From assembly GCA_028276105.1 (NCBI GenBank), contig JAPYWZ010000026.1, positions 1 to 7,799 of the forward strand: a stretch of DNA of 7,799 bases. Direction: 5' to 3'. Below, one piece after another: positions 1 through 6,007 of the stretch. Every line of letters starts with the position of its first letter. The stretch's first letter is position 1. Below the pieces are notes generated by a model that saw only the letters and a list, made by a program, of their open reading frames with translations, did not search any database and had not been told where the DNA came from. This DNA comes from Microgenomates group bacterium (GTDB lineage Bacteria > Patescibacteriota > Microgenomatia > UBA1406 > GWC2-37-13). Position numbers and translations under genes: made by a program.

Positions 1-69
1 GCAACGGCGGCTGGGATGGGGGTGGCAGCAGCTTTGGAAGTAGAAAAATGGTTGGAGGAAAATAAATAA
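1..69 (+). CDS. trxB: Thioredoxin-disulfide reductase, C-terminal fragment
   Basis: Only the last 22 codons and the TAA stop (67-69) are in the window; the gene enters from the left edge in frame 1. The readable end begins ATAAGMGVAAALEVEKWLEE. This matches the conserved C-terminus of thioredoxin reductases, where the TAAG-x-G segment helps bind the FAD and is followed by the helix AAL-x-(A/V)-E-(K/R)-(W/Y)-L. The enzyme is a cytoplasmic flavoprotein that passes electrons from NADPH to thioredoxin. The CxxC and nucleotide-binding motifs lie outside the window, so the call rests on this tail alone. Another pyridine nucleotide-disulfide oxidoreductase of the same fold is the main alternative. 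Confidence 0.72.
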   Translation, partial: ATAAGMGVAAALEVEKWLEENK

Positions 70-80
70 TAATTATAATC
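52..80 (+). promoter_or_regulatory. Sigma-70-like promoter for glutamate dehydrogenase
   Basis: TTGGAG (52-57) and a perfect TATAAT (75-80) are separated by 17 bases, the ideal spacing. The -35 box overlaps the last codons of the thioredoxin reductase gene. Transcription would start near 87 and leave a leader of about 22 bases before the ATG at 109. The region is AT-rich, so chance -10 boxes are common; the spacing and position are the support. The -10 box lies inside a short perfect palindrome (TTATAAT-C-ATTATAA, 74-88). Confidence 0.45.
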
Positions 81-108
81 ATTATAAATTTTATAAAAAT
101 TTTACTTT

Positions 109-1494
109 ATGGAAAATCAAGGAAAAAAAATGCTTGAATCCGCTCAAGCATTGATAAAAAAAACAGCGGAAAAATTAGGCCTAAAAGAAGAAATGATCAG
201 ACGGTTGATTGAGCCAGAGATGGTTTACGAGTTTAGTTTTCCGGTAAAAATGGATAATGGACAAGTTAGAATCTTAAAAGGTTGGCGGATTCAGCATAAT
301 AGTGCCTTAGGACCTTATAAAGGTGGAATTCGTTTTCATCCAGAGACAGTTCGCGAAGAGGTTCAGGCTTTGGCGACTTTGATGACAATAAAATGTGCTG
401 TTGCTGGCTTGCCTTATGGAGGAGGAAAAGGAGGAGTGGCAATTGATCCAAAAAAGCTTTCTTCAGCGGAGCTTGAGAGACTTTCACGCGAATATGTGAA
501 AAAAATTGCTCATTTTATCGGTGAGGATGTCGATGTGCCAGCGCCAGATGTCAATACCAACCCCCAAATTATGGCTTGGATGATTGATGAGTATCAAAAA
601 ATCAAAGGCTATCAATCCAAAGCAACATTTACGGGAAAACCGGTCTCAATGGGTGGAAGTTTGGGTCGAACTGAGGCAACGGGAAGGGGAGGAGTGATTG
701 TTTTGAAAGCACTACTTTCAGAATTGGTAAAAGATGGCTCAACAAAAATTTTATCTCGACTTAACTCGTCGCTGACGCTCCTCAAACAGAAAGTCTCGAA
801 AAATTTTGTCTCGCCATCTTTCAATAATCAAAAATTAAAATCAAATAATGAGATAACCATCGCCGTTCAAGGCTTTGGTAATGTGGGTTATTATTTTGCC
901 AAAATTGCCTCAGAGGCAGGATTTAAGGTGGTAGCCGTTTCTGATTCAAAGGGGGCTATTATTAAGCCCAAAGGCGATAAGTTGGAAGCCTTAGATATTC
1001 CTTTGGTGATGGAGTGTAAAAAGGAAAAAGGGACTTTGGCGGGTTGTTATTGTGCGGGTGGGGTTTGTGACACAAAAGGTGGCAAAACCATTACCAACGA
1101 AGAGCTTTTAGAACTTCCGGTTGATATTTTGGTGCCGGCGGCTTTGGAAAATGTCATTAATGACAAAAATATGAAAAATATCAAAGCTAAAATTATCATT
1201 GAAATGGCCAATGGCCCAGTGACTGAGGAAGCTTATGAATATCTAAGCAAAAAGGGAGTTATAATTGTCCCCGATGTTTTGGCCAATTCAGGTGGTGTGA
1301 CTGTCTCTTATCTTGAATGGGTGCAAAACAAAGCCGGCTATTATTGGAGTGAGGAGGAAGTCAATAGTAAGCTTGAGGTAATGATGAAAAAAGCGTTTGA
1401 AGCCATTTGGGAAAAGGCAAGTAAGAAAAAAATTCCTTTAAAACAAGCGGCGTTTGAGGTGGCACTTGAGAAGATAGTTTCGGCTATGGTATAA
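109..1494 (+). CDS. gdhA: Glutamate dehydrogenase (Glu/Leu/Phe/Val dehydrogenase family) carrying an in-frame palindromic insert
   Basis: The enzyme reversibly converts glutamate to 2-oxoglutarate and ammonia with NAD(P) in the cytoplasm. The N-terminal substrate domain shows GPYKGGIRFHP (K71), the TIKCAVAGLPYGGGKGG segment (K95 and the catalytic-type K107) and PAPDVNT (D147). TGKPVSMGGSLGRTEATGRGG (about 176-194) leads into the Rossmann domain, with GFGNVG at 255-260 and D279 ending the second strand. PAALENVI and ANSGG follow. All expected active-site residues are present, so it should be functional. Two oddities stand out. Residues 208-238 are an extra segment encoded by a palindrome just before the Rossmann domain. 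A cysteine cluster (C313, C315, C320) lies in the loop before ITNEELLELP. The start at 109 lacks a Shine-Dalgarno sequence. ATG 130 (M8) has AAGGA six bases upstream and fits the usual family N-terminus, so 130 may be the true start. Confidence 0.93.
   Translation: MENQGKKMLESAQALIKKTAEKLGLKEEMIRRLIEPEMVYEFSFPVKMDNGQVRILKGWRIQHNSALGPYKGGIRFHPETVREEVQALATLMTIKCAVAGLPYGGGKGGVAIDPKKLSSAELERLSREYVKKIAHFIGEDVDVPAPDVNTNPQIMAWMIDEYQKIKGYQSKATFTGKPVSMGGSLGRTEATGRGGVIVLKALLSELVKDGSTKILSRLNSSLTLLKQKVSKNFVSPSFNNQKLKSNNEITIAVQGFGNVGYYFAKIASEAGFKVVAVSDSKGAIIKPKGDKLEALDIPLVMECKKEKGTLAGCYCAGGVCDTKGGKTITNEELLELPVDILVPAALENVINDKNMKNIKAKIIIEMANGPVTEEAYEYLSKKGVIIVPDVLANSGGVTVSYLEWVQNKAGYYWSEEEVNSKLEVMMKKAFEAIWEKASKKKIPLKQAAFEVALEKIVSAMV
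119..123 (+). promoter_or_regulatory. Shine-Dalgarno AAGGA favouring the start at 130
   Basis: AAGGA ends six bases before the second in-frame ATG (130-132) of the glutamate dehydrogenase gene. No comparable site precedes the ATG at 109. If used, the protein begins MLESAQALIKK and has 454 residues. Confidence 0.45.
730..821 (+). repeat. In-frame palindromic element inside glutamate dehydrogenase
   Basis: The left arm starts AAAGATGGC (730-738) and the right arm ends GCCATCTTT (813-821), a perfect 9-bp pairing. After a 3-base mismatch the stem continues with ACAAAA and TTTT on the left (742-752) against the right arm, giving 19 of the outer 23 positions paired. A further TCTCGACTT (754-762) pairs with AAGTCTCGA (791-799) at 7 of 9 positions. 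The loop (763-790) contains TCGCTGACGCTCCTC. The element encodes residues 208-238, a stretch with no counterpart in ordinary glutamate dehydrogenases, which run directly from the preceding helix into the strand leading to GFGNVG. The reading frame stays open. By analogy it resembles Rickettsia palindromic elements; no homology to them is claimed. Confidence 0.7.
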
Positions 1495-1495
1495 T
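1466..1495 (+). promoter_or_regulatory. Possible promoter for the LysM/M23 gene (leaderless start)
   Basis: TTGAGA (1466-1471) and TATAAT (1490-1495) are 18 bases apart and overlap the end of the glutamate dehydrogenase gene. The predicted first transcribed base, seven after the -10 box, would be the A of the next ATG (1502). No Shine-Dalgarno sequence precedes that ATG, which fits a leaderless message. The match could also be chance, and the gene could simply be co-transcribed from upstream. Confidence 0.3.
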
Positions 1496-1501
1496 AAATT
1501 A

Positions 1502-2557
1502 ATGAGTTTATTTTCTGAAATTAGAGAATTTTTTGTTTTTTTAAAGCATTATTTAATCGAAAAAGCCATTTTTTTTGGAAAGAATTTTGAAAAGGCAAAA
1601 GATTTAATCGTCACTTTGCTTATTGTTAAAAGGGGAAAGTATAGCAGTTCCTTTTTAAATACCTCATTTATTTTTTTAATCTTTACCGCCGTTGTTGCCG
1701 GTCCAATTATTGCTGAGAATAATCCTTTTGCTTTTGAAGAGAAAGTCTCAACCCCAGCTTCAGTTTTAAATTATAATCCTTACGAAAGTTCGGTTTTAAC
1801 GGCCACCTCTGCCAAACCAGAAATTGTTGATTATGAAGTAAAAAAGGGAGAGACTTTGGTCTCAATTGCTTCAAAATTTGGGATTTCGGTTGATAGCATT
1901 AAATGGTCAAACAATCTAAAAAGTGATTTAATCAAACCCGGGCAGAGATTAAAGATTCCACCAGAAGAAGGAGTTGTCCATAAGGTTTCTCCTGGAGAAA
2001 GTATCTATTCGATTGCCAAAAAATATGGAGTGCCGGCTCAAAACATTGTTAACTTTCCAATGAATGACTTTTTAGACTTGGACAACTTTACTTTGGCCGT
2101 TGGTCAGTATCTTTTTGTGCCAGGAGGAAAAGTAGTGGAAAAACCAGTGCCGGAAACGTCGCGTTTTGTGGCGCAGATTCAGGCGGGTGTTAGAGGAACA
2201 TCGAGTTTTATTTGGCCAACTTCAGGAGTGATTACCCAGTATCCAGTTTGGTACCATATGGCTTTGGATATTGCTAATCCGGGGGCACCCGCCATTTTGG
2301 CGGCTGATTCGGGAACGGTCTCTTACGCTGGCTGTTTATCGTGGGGGTATGGCTGTCATGTGGTTATCGATCATGGCAATGGCTATCAGACTTTATACGC
2401 TCATTTATCCCGTTATGATGTTGAGGTGGGCCAGGTAGTTTCTCAAGGGCAGGTAATTGGGATTATGGGGTCAACTGGCCGCTCAACTGGCACCCATCTT
2501 CATTTTGAGATACGCCAAGGGGTGCAGCTTCTAAATCCGTTGAATTTTCTTAAGTAA
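1502..2557 (+). CDS. Membrane-anchored LysM-LysM-M23 peptidoglycan endopeptidase
   Basis: This 351-residue protein probably cuts peptide cross-links in the cell wall during growth or division. A cytoplasmic N-terminus of about 48 residues precedes one membrane segment (about 50-71), so the rest should be outside the membrane. Two LysM domains that bind glycan follow: about 110-153 (YEVKKGETLVSIASKFGIS...) and about 159-207 (HKVSPGESIYSIAKKYGV...). The M23 (LytM/lysostaphin-like) domain spans about 236-348. Its zinc ligands H252 and D256 (HxxxD) and H334 (HLH, 332-334), plus the catalytic H301 (YAHLS), are all present, so it should be active. C278 and C285 flank a glycine-rich turn and could form a disulfide. 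The gene begins seven bases after the dehydrogenase stop with no Shine-Dalgarno sequence. Its last two sense codons and stop lie inside a family A repeat array. Confidence 0.93.
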   Translation: MSLFSEIREFFVFLKHYLIEKAIFFGKNFEKAKDLIVTLLIVKRGKYSSSFLNTSFIFLIFTAVVAGPIIAENNPFAFEEKVSTPASVLNYNPYESSVLTATSAKPEIVDYEVKKGETLVSIASKFGISVDSIKWSNNLKSDLIKPGQRLKIPPEEGVVHKVSPGESIYSIAKKYGVPAQNIVNFPMNDFLDLDNFTLAVGQYLFVPGGKVVEKPVPETSRFVAQIQAGVRGTSSFIWPTSGVITQYPVWYHMALDIANPGAPAILAADSGTVSYAGCLSWGYGCHVVIDHGNGYQTLYAHLSRYDVEVGQVVSQGQVIGIMGSTGRSTGTHLHFEIRQGVQLLNPLNFLK

Positions 2558-2583
2558 CTTAGGTGACTTAAGTCACTTAGGGT
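2548..2583. repeat. Family A 9-base repeat array at convergent gene ends (4 units)
   Basis: Units are TCTTAAGTA, ACTTAGGTG, ACTTAAGTC and ACTTAGGGT. The array supplies the last codons and TAA stop of the peptidase gene and also the stop codon of the minus-strand gene ending at 2577. It contains the perfect palindrome GTGACTTAAGTCAC (2563-2576), extendable to 24 bases with two mismatches. A hairpin could separate the two convergent transcripts, but no T-tract follows on either strand. Confidence 0.8.
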
Positions 2584-4688
2584 GAGGCTTCTTTTGGTAA
2601 TTGAATTTGAGGAGTGGTGGTTGGAATCGGGCTTGGTAGGGTTAATTTCGGTTGAGTTTTTCCTTCTTCAGTTGCTTGTTTTTCTTCTTGTGGGAGTTTT
2701 TTCTTAAATTCTTCCAGTTCTTTTTTGGCTTTGTCGTAGTCAGCTTTGTCTTTTTTGGGATCCAAAAGCTTTATTACATTTTCCATAGCCGAGACCGCTT
2801 CTTGATATTTTTGTTTTTGAAAGTTAGCCCAGGCTAAGTTGTAGTAGGCATTGGGCCAGTCGGGTTTTAAAATAACTGCTTGTTCAAATATTTTTGACGC
2901 TTCTTCGAAGTTGCCTAAAGAATAATAGACTCCTCCTAAATTGAGTCGATAAACTGGGTTTTGAGGATCGGCCACAATCGCTCGCTGATAGGAAGAAATC
3001 GTCCAAACATCAGCTCCTTGAGCAATGTTGATGATTTTTTGATAAATTTGGGCTAAGTTTTCCCAGTTTTGGGCTTTTTGAGGATTTAAGGAAATTGCGG
3101 CTTTGCCTTCGGCAATGGCCGCTTGGATGGCTTGGCTGATGTTTTGCCGATCTTGTTCAGAAAGTTGAGAGGTTTTTTTATTTTTTTCTTGAGGTTGACT
3201 GGCTTTGGCGGCGATGTTGTTGGCCAAAAGAAGATTAAGTTGAGAAAAATTTAGGCGGAAACGTTCAATGTAGGGATTTAAAATGATTGCTTGACGCATA
3301 TTCTCATAGGCTTGTTTGGCATCGTTTTTGACAATGCCGTCTAAAGCTTTTTTGAAATAAATTTCTGCTAAATAAGAGCGACCTAAAAGATAGCCAAAAC
3401 CGGTAATAAAGATAAAAGAGATACCAAGAGTTATGATATAGAATGGTAATAAATCGGTAAGGTCAATCTCATTAGGTTGGGTAGAAACGTTATTAATCAT
3501 GTCTCTACTTGAGAATTCTGCTATCACCACAAACAACAAAAACCAGGTGATTAATGAAGGAGGAAAAATAAATAGACAAATTAACAAATATATAAATGAG
3601 AGTGATAGAGATTGATGGAGATTTATGGAGATTGATGGAGATAAATGGAGATTAGGGGAGATTAATTGTTTTAAGACAGAGAAAATAAGAAGAGAAAAAG
3701 TCAAAAGTCCCAAAATTCCCGTCTCCGTAAAGAGATGTAAAACTGCCGAACGGGAGAAGTTGAATGAAAAAACTTGCCAAAGAGGTGATTGATTATAGGC
3801 AATATCTTTTACTCGGGTAAAGATTGAAGCAAAATTGTCCACACCAACGCCAAAAAATGCCGTTTTTGGATTTTTTAAAATCTCAACCGCCGCATACCAG
3901 GAGAGACGGAAAGGAGGAAGAAGATTAAAGATTGATGGAGATTGATTGAGATTGGTGGAGATTGGTTTAAGCAAAGAATATAAAGTCAAAGATAAAGCAA
4001 TAAGAATCACGGATAGCCACAGATATAAAAAAACATCCGTGACAATCCGTTTCTTTTCAAAAATCCGTGTTAATCCGTAAATCAAAAAAAATCCCAAAAA
4101 TATAGCCAAATCAATTTGACTGCCGATTGGGGTAAAGCTTGGGCTTTTAAGGAATTGAAGATATTGAGGTAAATTAATGTTTTTAAATGGTTGGAAGAAA
4201 AAGATAATCGTAAAAAGAGAAAGAAGAAAAGAAGAGATAAATAGAGATAAGTGGAGATTGGTGGAGATAAATGGAGATTGATTGAGATTGGGAGATTTTT
4301 GGTGGAAATCCGTTTTTTTATCCGTGTTTATCCGTGATATATAAAAATACAAAACTGTTAGAGAAAAAAAGGTTAAAAAGCCAAAGTTGGGGTTTAAAAG
4401 GGCTTGGACTTTGTTGGGAGAAGAAAGAATAATTGAGATGGCCAAAGCGACTAAAAAAAGAATTAAAAGATTATCAAACGCTCCTTTTTGCCAAGAAATT
4501 TTTTTAGTTACGACTATCTTGATCGTTGAGATTAAAAGTAAAAATAAAGCGGAAAAAGCCAAAAGATAAATTTTGCTGGTTAAAAAAAACTCTTGGGTTA
4601 CTGTTAAAAAGAAAAAGGGAAAAATAAAGATAATCAATGATAAAAAGTATTGATTTAAAAGGTCAAAAAAGACGGTAATTTTTTTCAT
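2577..4688 (-). CDS. O-antigen ligase/polymerase-like membrane protein with C-terminal TPR region
   Basis: This 703-residue protein has about ten predicted membrane segments (near 15-35, 38-60, 72-90, 102-118, 147-166, 191-207, 218-240, 315-340, 364-391 and 414-435). A large loop holds the Wzy/WaaL-type signature: FGVGVDNFASIFTRVKD (about 279-295), YNQSPLW, FSRSAVLHLFTETGILGLL. Proteins of this superfamily polymerise or transfer lipid-linked glycans on the outer face of the membrane. Residues about 440-645 form tetratricopeptide-like helices, clearest at 578-640, ending in a Lys/Glu-rich coil and a Pro/Thr-rich tail. The start ATG (4688) is 11 bases after the prepilin-fusion stop, suggesting one operon. 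No Shine-Dalgarno is visible. Oddly, four stretches between membrane segments (119-148, 206-217, 242-254, 343-363) are encoded by short DNA repeats. Substrate and exact activity cannot be inferred. Confidence 0.85.
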   Translation of the reverse strand: MKKITVFFDLLNQYFLSLIIFIFPFFFLTVTQEFFLTSKIYLLAFSALFLLLISTIKIVVTKKISWQKGAFDNLLILFLVALAISIILSSPNKVQALLNPNFGFLTFFSLTVLYFYISRINTDKKTDFHQKSPNLNQSPFISTNLHLSLFISSFLLSLFTIIFFFQPFKNINLPQYLQFLKSPSFTPIGSQIDLAIFLGFFLIYGLTRIFEKKRIVTDVFLYLWLSVILIALSLTLYSLLKPISTNLNQSPSIFNLLPPFRLSWYAAVEILKNPKTAFFGVGVDNFASIFTRVKDIAYNQSPLWQVFSFNFSRSAVLHLFTETGILGLLTFSLLIFSVLKQLISPNLHLSPSISINLHQSLSLSFIYLLICLFIFPPSLITWFLLFVVIAEFSSRDMINNVSTQPNEIDLTDLLPFYIITLGISFIFITGFGYLLGRSYLAEIYFKKALDGIVKNDAKQAYENMRQAIILNPYIERFRLNFSQLNLLLANNIAAKASQPQEKNKKTSQLSEQDRQNISQAIQAAIAEGKAAISLNPQKAQNWENLAQIYQKIINIAQGADVWTISSYQRAIVADPQNPVYRLNLGGVYYSLGNFEEASKIFEQAVILKPDWPNAYYNLAWANFQKQKYQEAVSAMENVIKLLDPKKDKADYDKAKKELEEFKKKLPQEEKQATEEGKTQPKLTLPSPIPTTTPQIQLPKEASP
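3600..3669. repeat. Family B 10-base repeat array, copy 1
   Basis: About six consecutive 10-base units run GATTGATGGA, GATTTATGGA, GATTGATGGA, GATAAATGGA, GATTAGGGGA, GATTAATTGT, with a degenerate unit before them (3600-3609). On the coding (minus) strand the unit has no stop codon in any frame, and the 10-base period cycles through all three. It encodes residues about 341-363 (rich in N, L, H, Q, S, P, I), between two membrane segments. Confidence 0.85.
3930..3969. repeat. Family B 10-base repeat array, copy 2
   Basis: Four units run GATTGATGGA, GATTGATTGA, GATTGGTGGA, GATTGGTTTA. They encode residues about 241-253 (PISTNLNQSPSIF), just after a membrane segment and before the large signature loop. 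The orientation matches the other two copies. Confidence 0.8.
4008..4080. repeat. Family C CACGGAT/ATCCGTG repeat, copy 1
   Basis: CACGGAT (4008-4014) is followed by ATCCGTG (4035-4041), AATCCGT (4044-4050), ATCCGTGT (4063-4070) and AATCCGT (4072-4078), so the element has inverted and direct copies. It encodes residues about 204-227, including GLTRIFEKKRIVTD. From memory, CACGGATTAACACGGAT-type repeats are scattered in many unrelated bacterial genomes. Confidence 0.7.
4236..4295. repeat. Family B 10-base repeat array, copy 3
   Basis: Six units run GATAAATAGA, GATAAGTGGA, GATTGGTGGA, GATAAATGGA, GATTGATTGA, GATTGGGAGA. They encode residues about 132-151, just before the fifth membrane segment. 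A family C repeat begins about ten bases further on. Confidence 0.85.
4306..4340. repeat. Family C repeat, copy 2, next to family B
   Basis: AAATCCGT (4306-4313), ATCCGTG (4320-4326) and ATCCGTG (4330-4336) encode the segment SRINTDKKTDF (about 118-128). Being next to a family B array makes this a composite repeat region within one extramembrane loop. Confidence 0.65.
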
Positions 4689-4699
4689 AAAAGGAAAAA

Positions 4700-6007
4700 T
4701 TAATTTTTAATACAGGTTGTTTGACAATTGGGATCGATAAAAAATTGATTATTTGGGTATGATCGCAAACATTGATTATAGTCGCCGCAAATGTTACAGA
4801 TATTTTGATTGTCAAGGATGTATAAAGAGGAGTAATTGCGACAGTAAAAATTGCTTTGGTTGGTTGGGTAGGGGGTATTGGTGGGAGGAATGGTTGGTTG
4901 ATTTGATTGACATGCGTGAGGCGAGGTATTGGGACTGGAAAAACCATAGTTAAAATGACAGTCATCATCGGGTCCGCAGCCGTTTTGGCAATTAATTTGG
5001 GCAATAGCAGGATCAGTCGTGTTTGATAAAGAGAGATAAATGACATAACTTTTTGGACAGGCGCTATCATCAAAATAATAAAGATAGTTTTTTCTTGGAT
5101 ATTGAGGATCACAAGGCAAAGAAGAAAGATAAGGAGTAAATTTTGGTGAGTTTGGATGATTACCACAGATATGGCAGGTGTTGTTTGAGGTGGGAGAATC
5201 ATAGCAGATTTCCTCGGGTTTTGGATAGCAGTTTTTATCGTTGTACCAATCTTCTAAAACTTTTTGAAGTTGGGTGATCTCAGTTTTTCTTTTTGAGTCT
5301 TGGGCTTTTTCGATTTGTTTTTTTGGGTTAAAAGTAATAAGAGCAATAAAAGCTAAAAGGACAATCAAGCTTACAACAATAAGAAGTTCTAATAAGGTAA
5401 AGGACTTAAGTATCTTAGGTGACTTAGGCGACTTAGGTTTCCTAAGTTGCTTAAGTGACTTAAGTCTCTTAAGAAAGAGATTTTCAGTATAGCCACCCTC
5501 CTCAATAAACTTTGCCTCCATACTTTTGATTTGCCGATGAAGAAGAAAAGAAAGTTGATGACAAAGAGTAAGGATAAGATTGGTGGCATCTTGGGAAGAA
5601 GTCGGCAAAGTCGGCTTTTTTCTTAATTCACCTAAGGGACTTAGGTTACTTAAGTGACTTAGGTTTTTGCCTAGGCGCCTGAAAGCAATAACCTTTGGAT
5701 GATTTTGGGGGTAGATTTCTAAGTTTTTTCGTCGCAAAAAATCCTCAAAGTCAGCAATTAACTCTTCAACTGAGCCGTAAGCGACTCCTAAAAGTTTAAT
5801 TTGACTTTTTAAAGAAGCGACTTCTGAGACAGCCTCAATGATATTTTGTTTTACAGAGCGGGCGGCTTTTAAAATTTGATCTTTTAAACTTAAGTAGCTT
5901 AAGTCGCCTAGGTTACTTAGGTAACTTAGGATAAATTTATCAACTAGATCAAAGATAATTTCAGAAAGCCGGTAGGTGATAAGATATTTATACTTAGGAA
6001 AAGACAT
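4700..6007 (-). CDS. Four-helix-bundle (suffix-domain) protein fused in frame to a type IV prepilin
   Basis: This is one open frame of 435 residues with two unrelated parts. Residues 1-183 match the four-helix-bundle/23S-intervening-sequence family with its C-terminal suffix: TYRLSEIIFDLVDKF, DQILKAARSVKQNIIEAVSE, a VEELIADFEDFLRRK helix, then LHRQIKSMEAKF and EEGGYTENLFLKRL, where such proteins normally end. Instead a Lys/Pro/Ser linker encoded by family A repeats (184-201) leads into the prepilin motif SFTLLELLIVVSLIVLLAF. It has Glu at +5, but Ser rather than Gly at -1. The pilin body (about 228-360) is Cys-rich and ends YGFSSPN. A Pro/Thr linker and an extra Cys-rich segment follow (about 385-435). 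The pilin part has no ATG, GTG or TTG near its leader. Three further repeat arrays lie upstream of or within the four-helix part. No Shine-Dalgarno is visible. Whether a prepilin peptidase frees the pilin is unknown. Confidence 0.85.
   Translation of the reverse strand: MSFPKYKYLITYRLSEIIFDLVDKFILSYLSNLGDLSYLSLKDQILKAARSVKQNIIEAVSEVASLKSQIKLLGVAYGSVEELIADFEDFLRRKNLEIYPQNHPKVIAFRRLGKNLSHLSNLSPLGELRKKPTLPTSSQDATNLILTLCHQLSFLLHRQIKSMEAKFIEEGGYTENLFLKRLKSLKQLRKPKSPKSPKILKSFTLLELLIVVSLIVLLAFIALITFNPKKQIEKAQDSKRKTEITQLQKVLEDWYNDKNCYPKPEEICYDSPTSNNTCHICGNHPNSPKFTPYLSSLPCDPQYPRKNYLYYFDDSACPKSYVIYLSLSNTTDPAIAQINCQNGCGPDDDCHFNYGFSSPNTSPHACQSNQPTIPPTNTPYPTNQSNFYCRNYSSLYILDNQNICNICGDYNQCLRSYPNNQFFIDPNCQTTCIKN
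5404..5475. repeat. Family A array at the four-helix/prepilin junction (8 units)
   Basis: Eight consecutive 9-base units run ACTTAAGTA, TCTTAGGTG, ACTTAGGCG, ACTTAGGTT, TCCTAAGTT, GCTTAAGTG, ACTTAAGTC, TCTTAAGAA. On the minus strand they are read as LKS/PKS-type triplets (residues about 178-201). This is the longest array and it sits exactly where the four-helix protein should stop and the pilin should start. Confidence 0.9.
5630..5665. repeat. Family A array inside the four-helix part (4 units)
   Basis: The units ACCTAAGGG, ACTTAGGTT, ACTTAAGTG, ACTTAGGTT encode NLSHLSNLSPLG (residues about 115-126), between the third helix and the suffix helix. The frame is N-L-S, different from the K-S-P frame used at the junction. 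Confidence 0.85.
5888..5932. repeat. Family A array in the first inter-helix loop (5 units)
   Basis: The units ACTTAAGTA, GCTTAAGTC, GCCTAGGTT, ACTTAGGTA, ACTTAGGAT encode about residues 26-40 (LSYLSNLGDLSYLSL). They fall between helix 1 and helix 2 of the four-helix protein, where extra length should be tolerated. Confidence 0.85.

Noticed and set aside
74..88. Operator palindrome TTATAAT-C-ATTATAA
   Set aside because: It is short, made only of A and T apart from the centre, and overlaps the -10 box in an AT-rich region, so chance is likely.
266..487. Minus-strand frame inside glutamate dehydrogenase
   Set aside because: It lies opposite the conserved catalytic motifs of the dehydrogenase and shows no domain.
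2563..2576. Intrinsic terminator at the palindrome between convergent genes
   Set aside because: No T-tract follows on either strand, and the palindrome is explained by the repeat core being self-complementary.
4663..5202. Minus-strand frame of 179 codons overlapping the prepilin
   Set aside because: It is read in another frame over the pilin body, whose Cys pattern and prepilin motif support the other frame; its composition is an artefact.
5404..5475. Possible CRISPR array
   Set aside because: Units are 9 bases with a single variable base; there are no spacers of about 30 bases and no cas genes.
4700..6007. Diversity-generating retroelement suggested by an Avd-like four-helix protein near a surface protein
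   Set aside because: There is no reverse transcriptase and no template/variable repeat pair with adenine-biased differences in the window.
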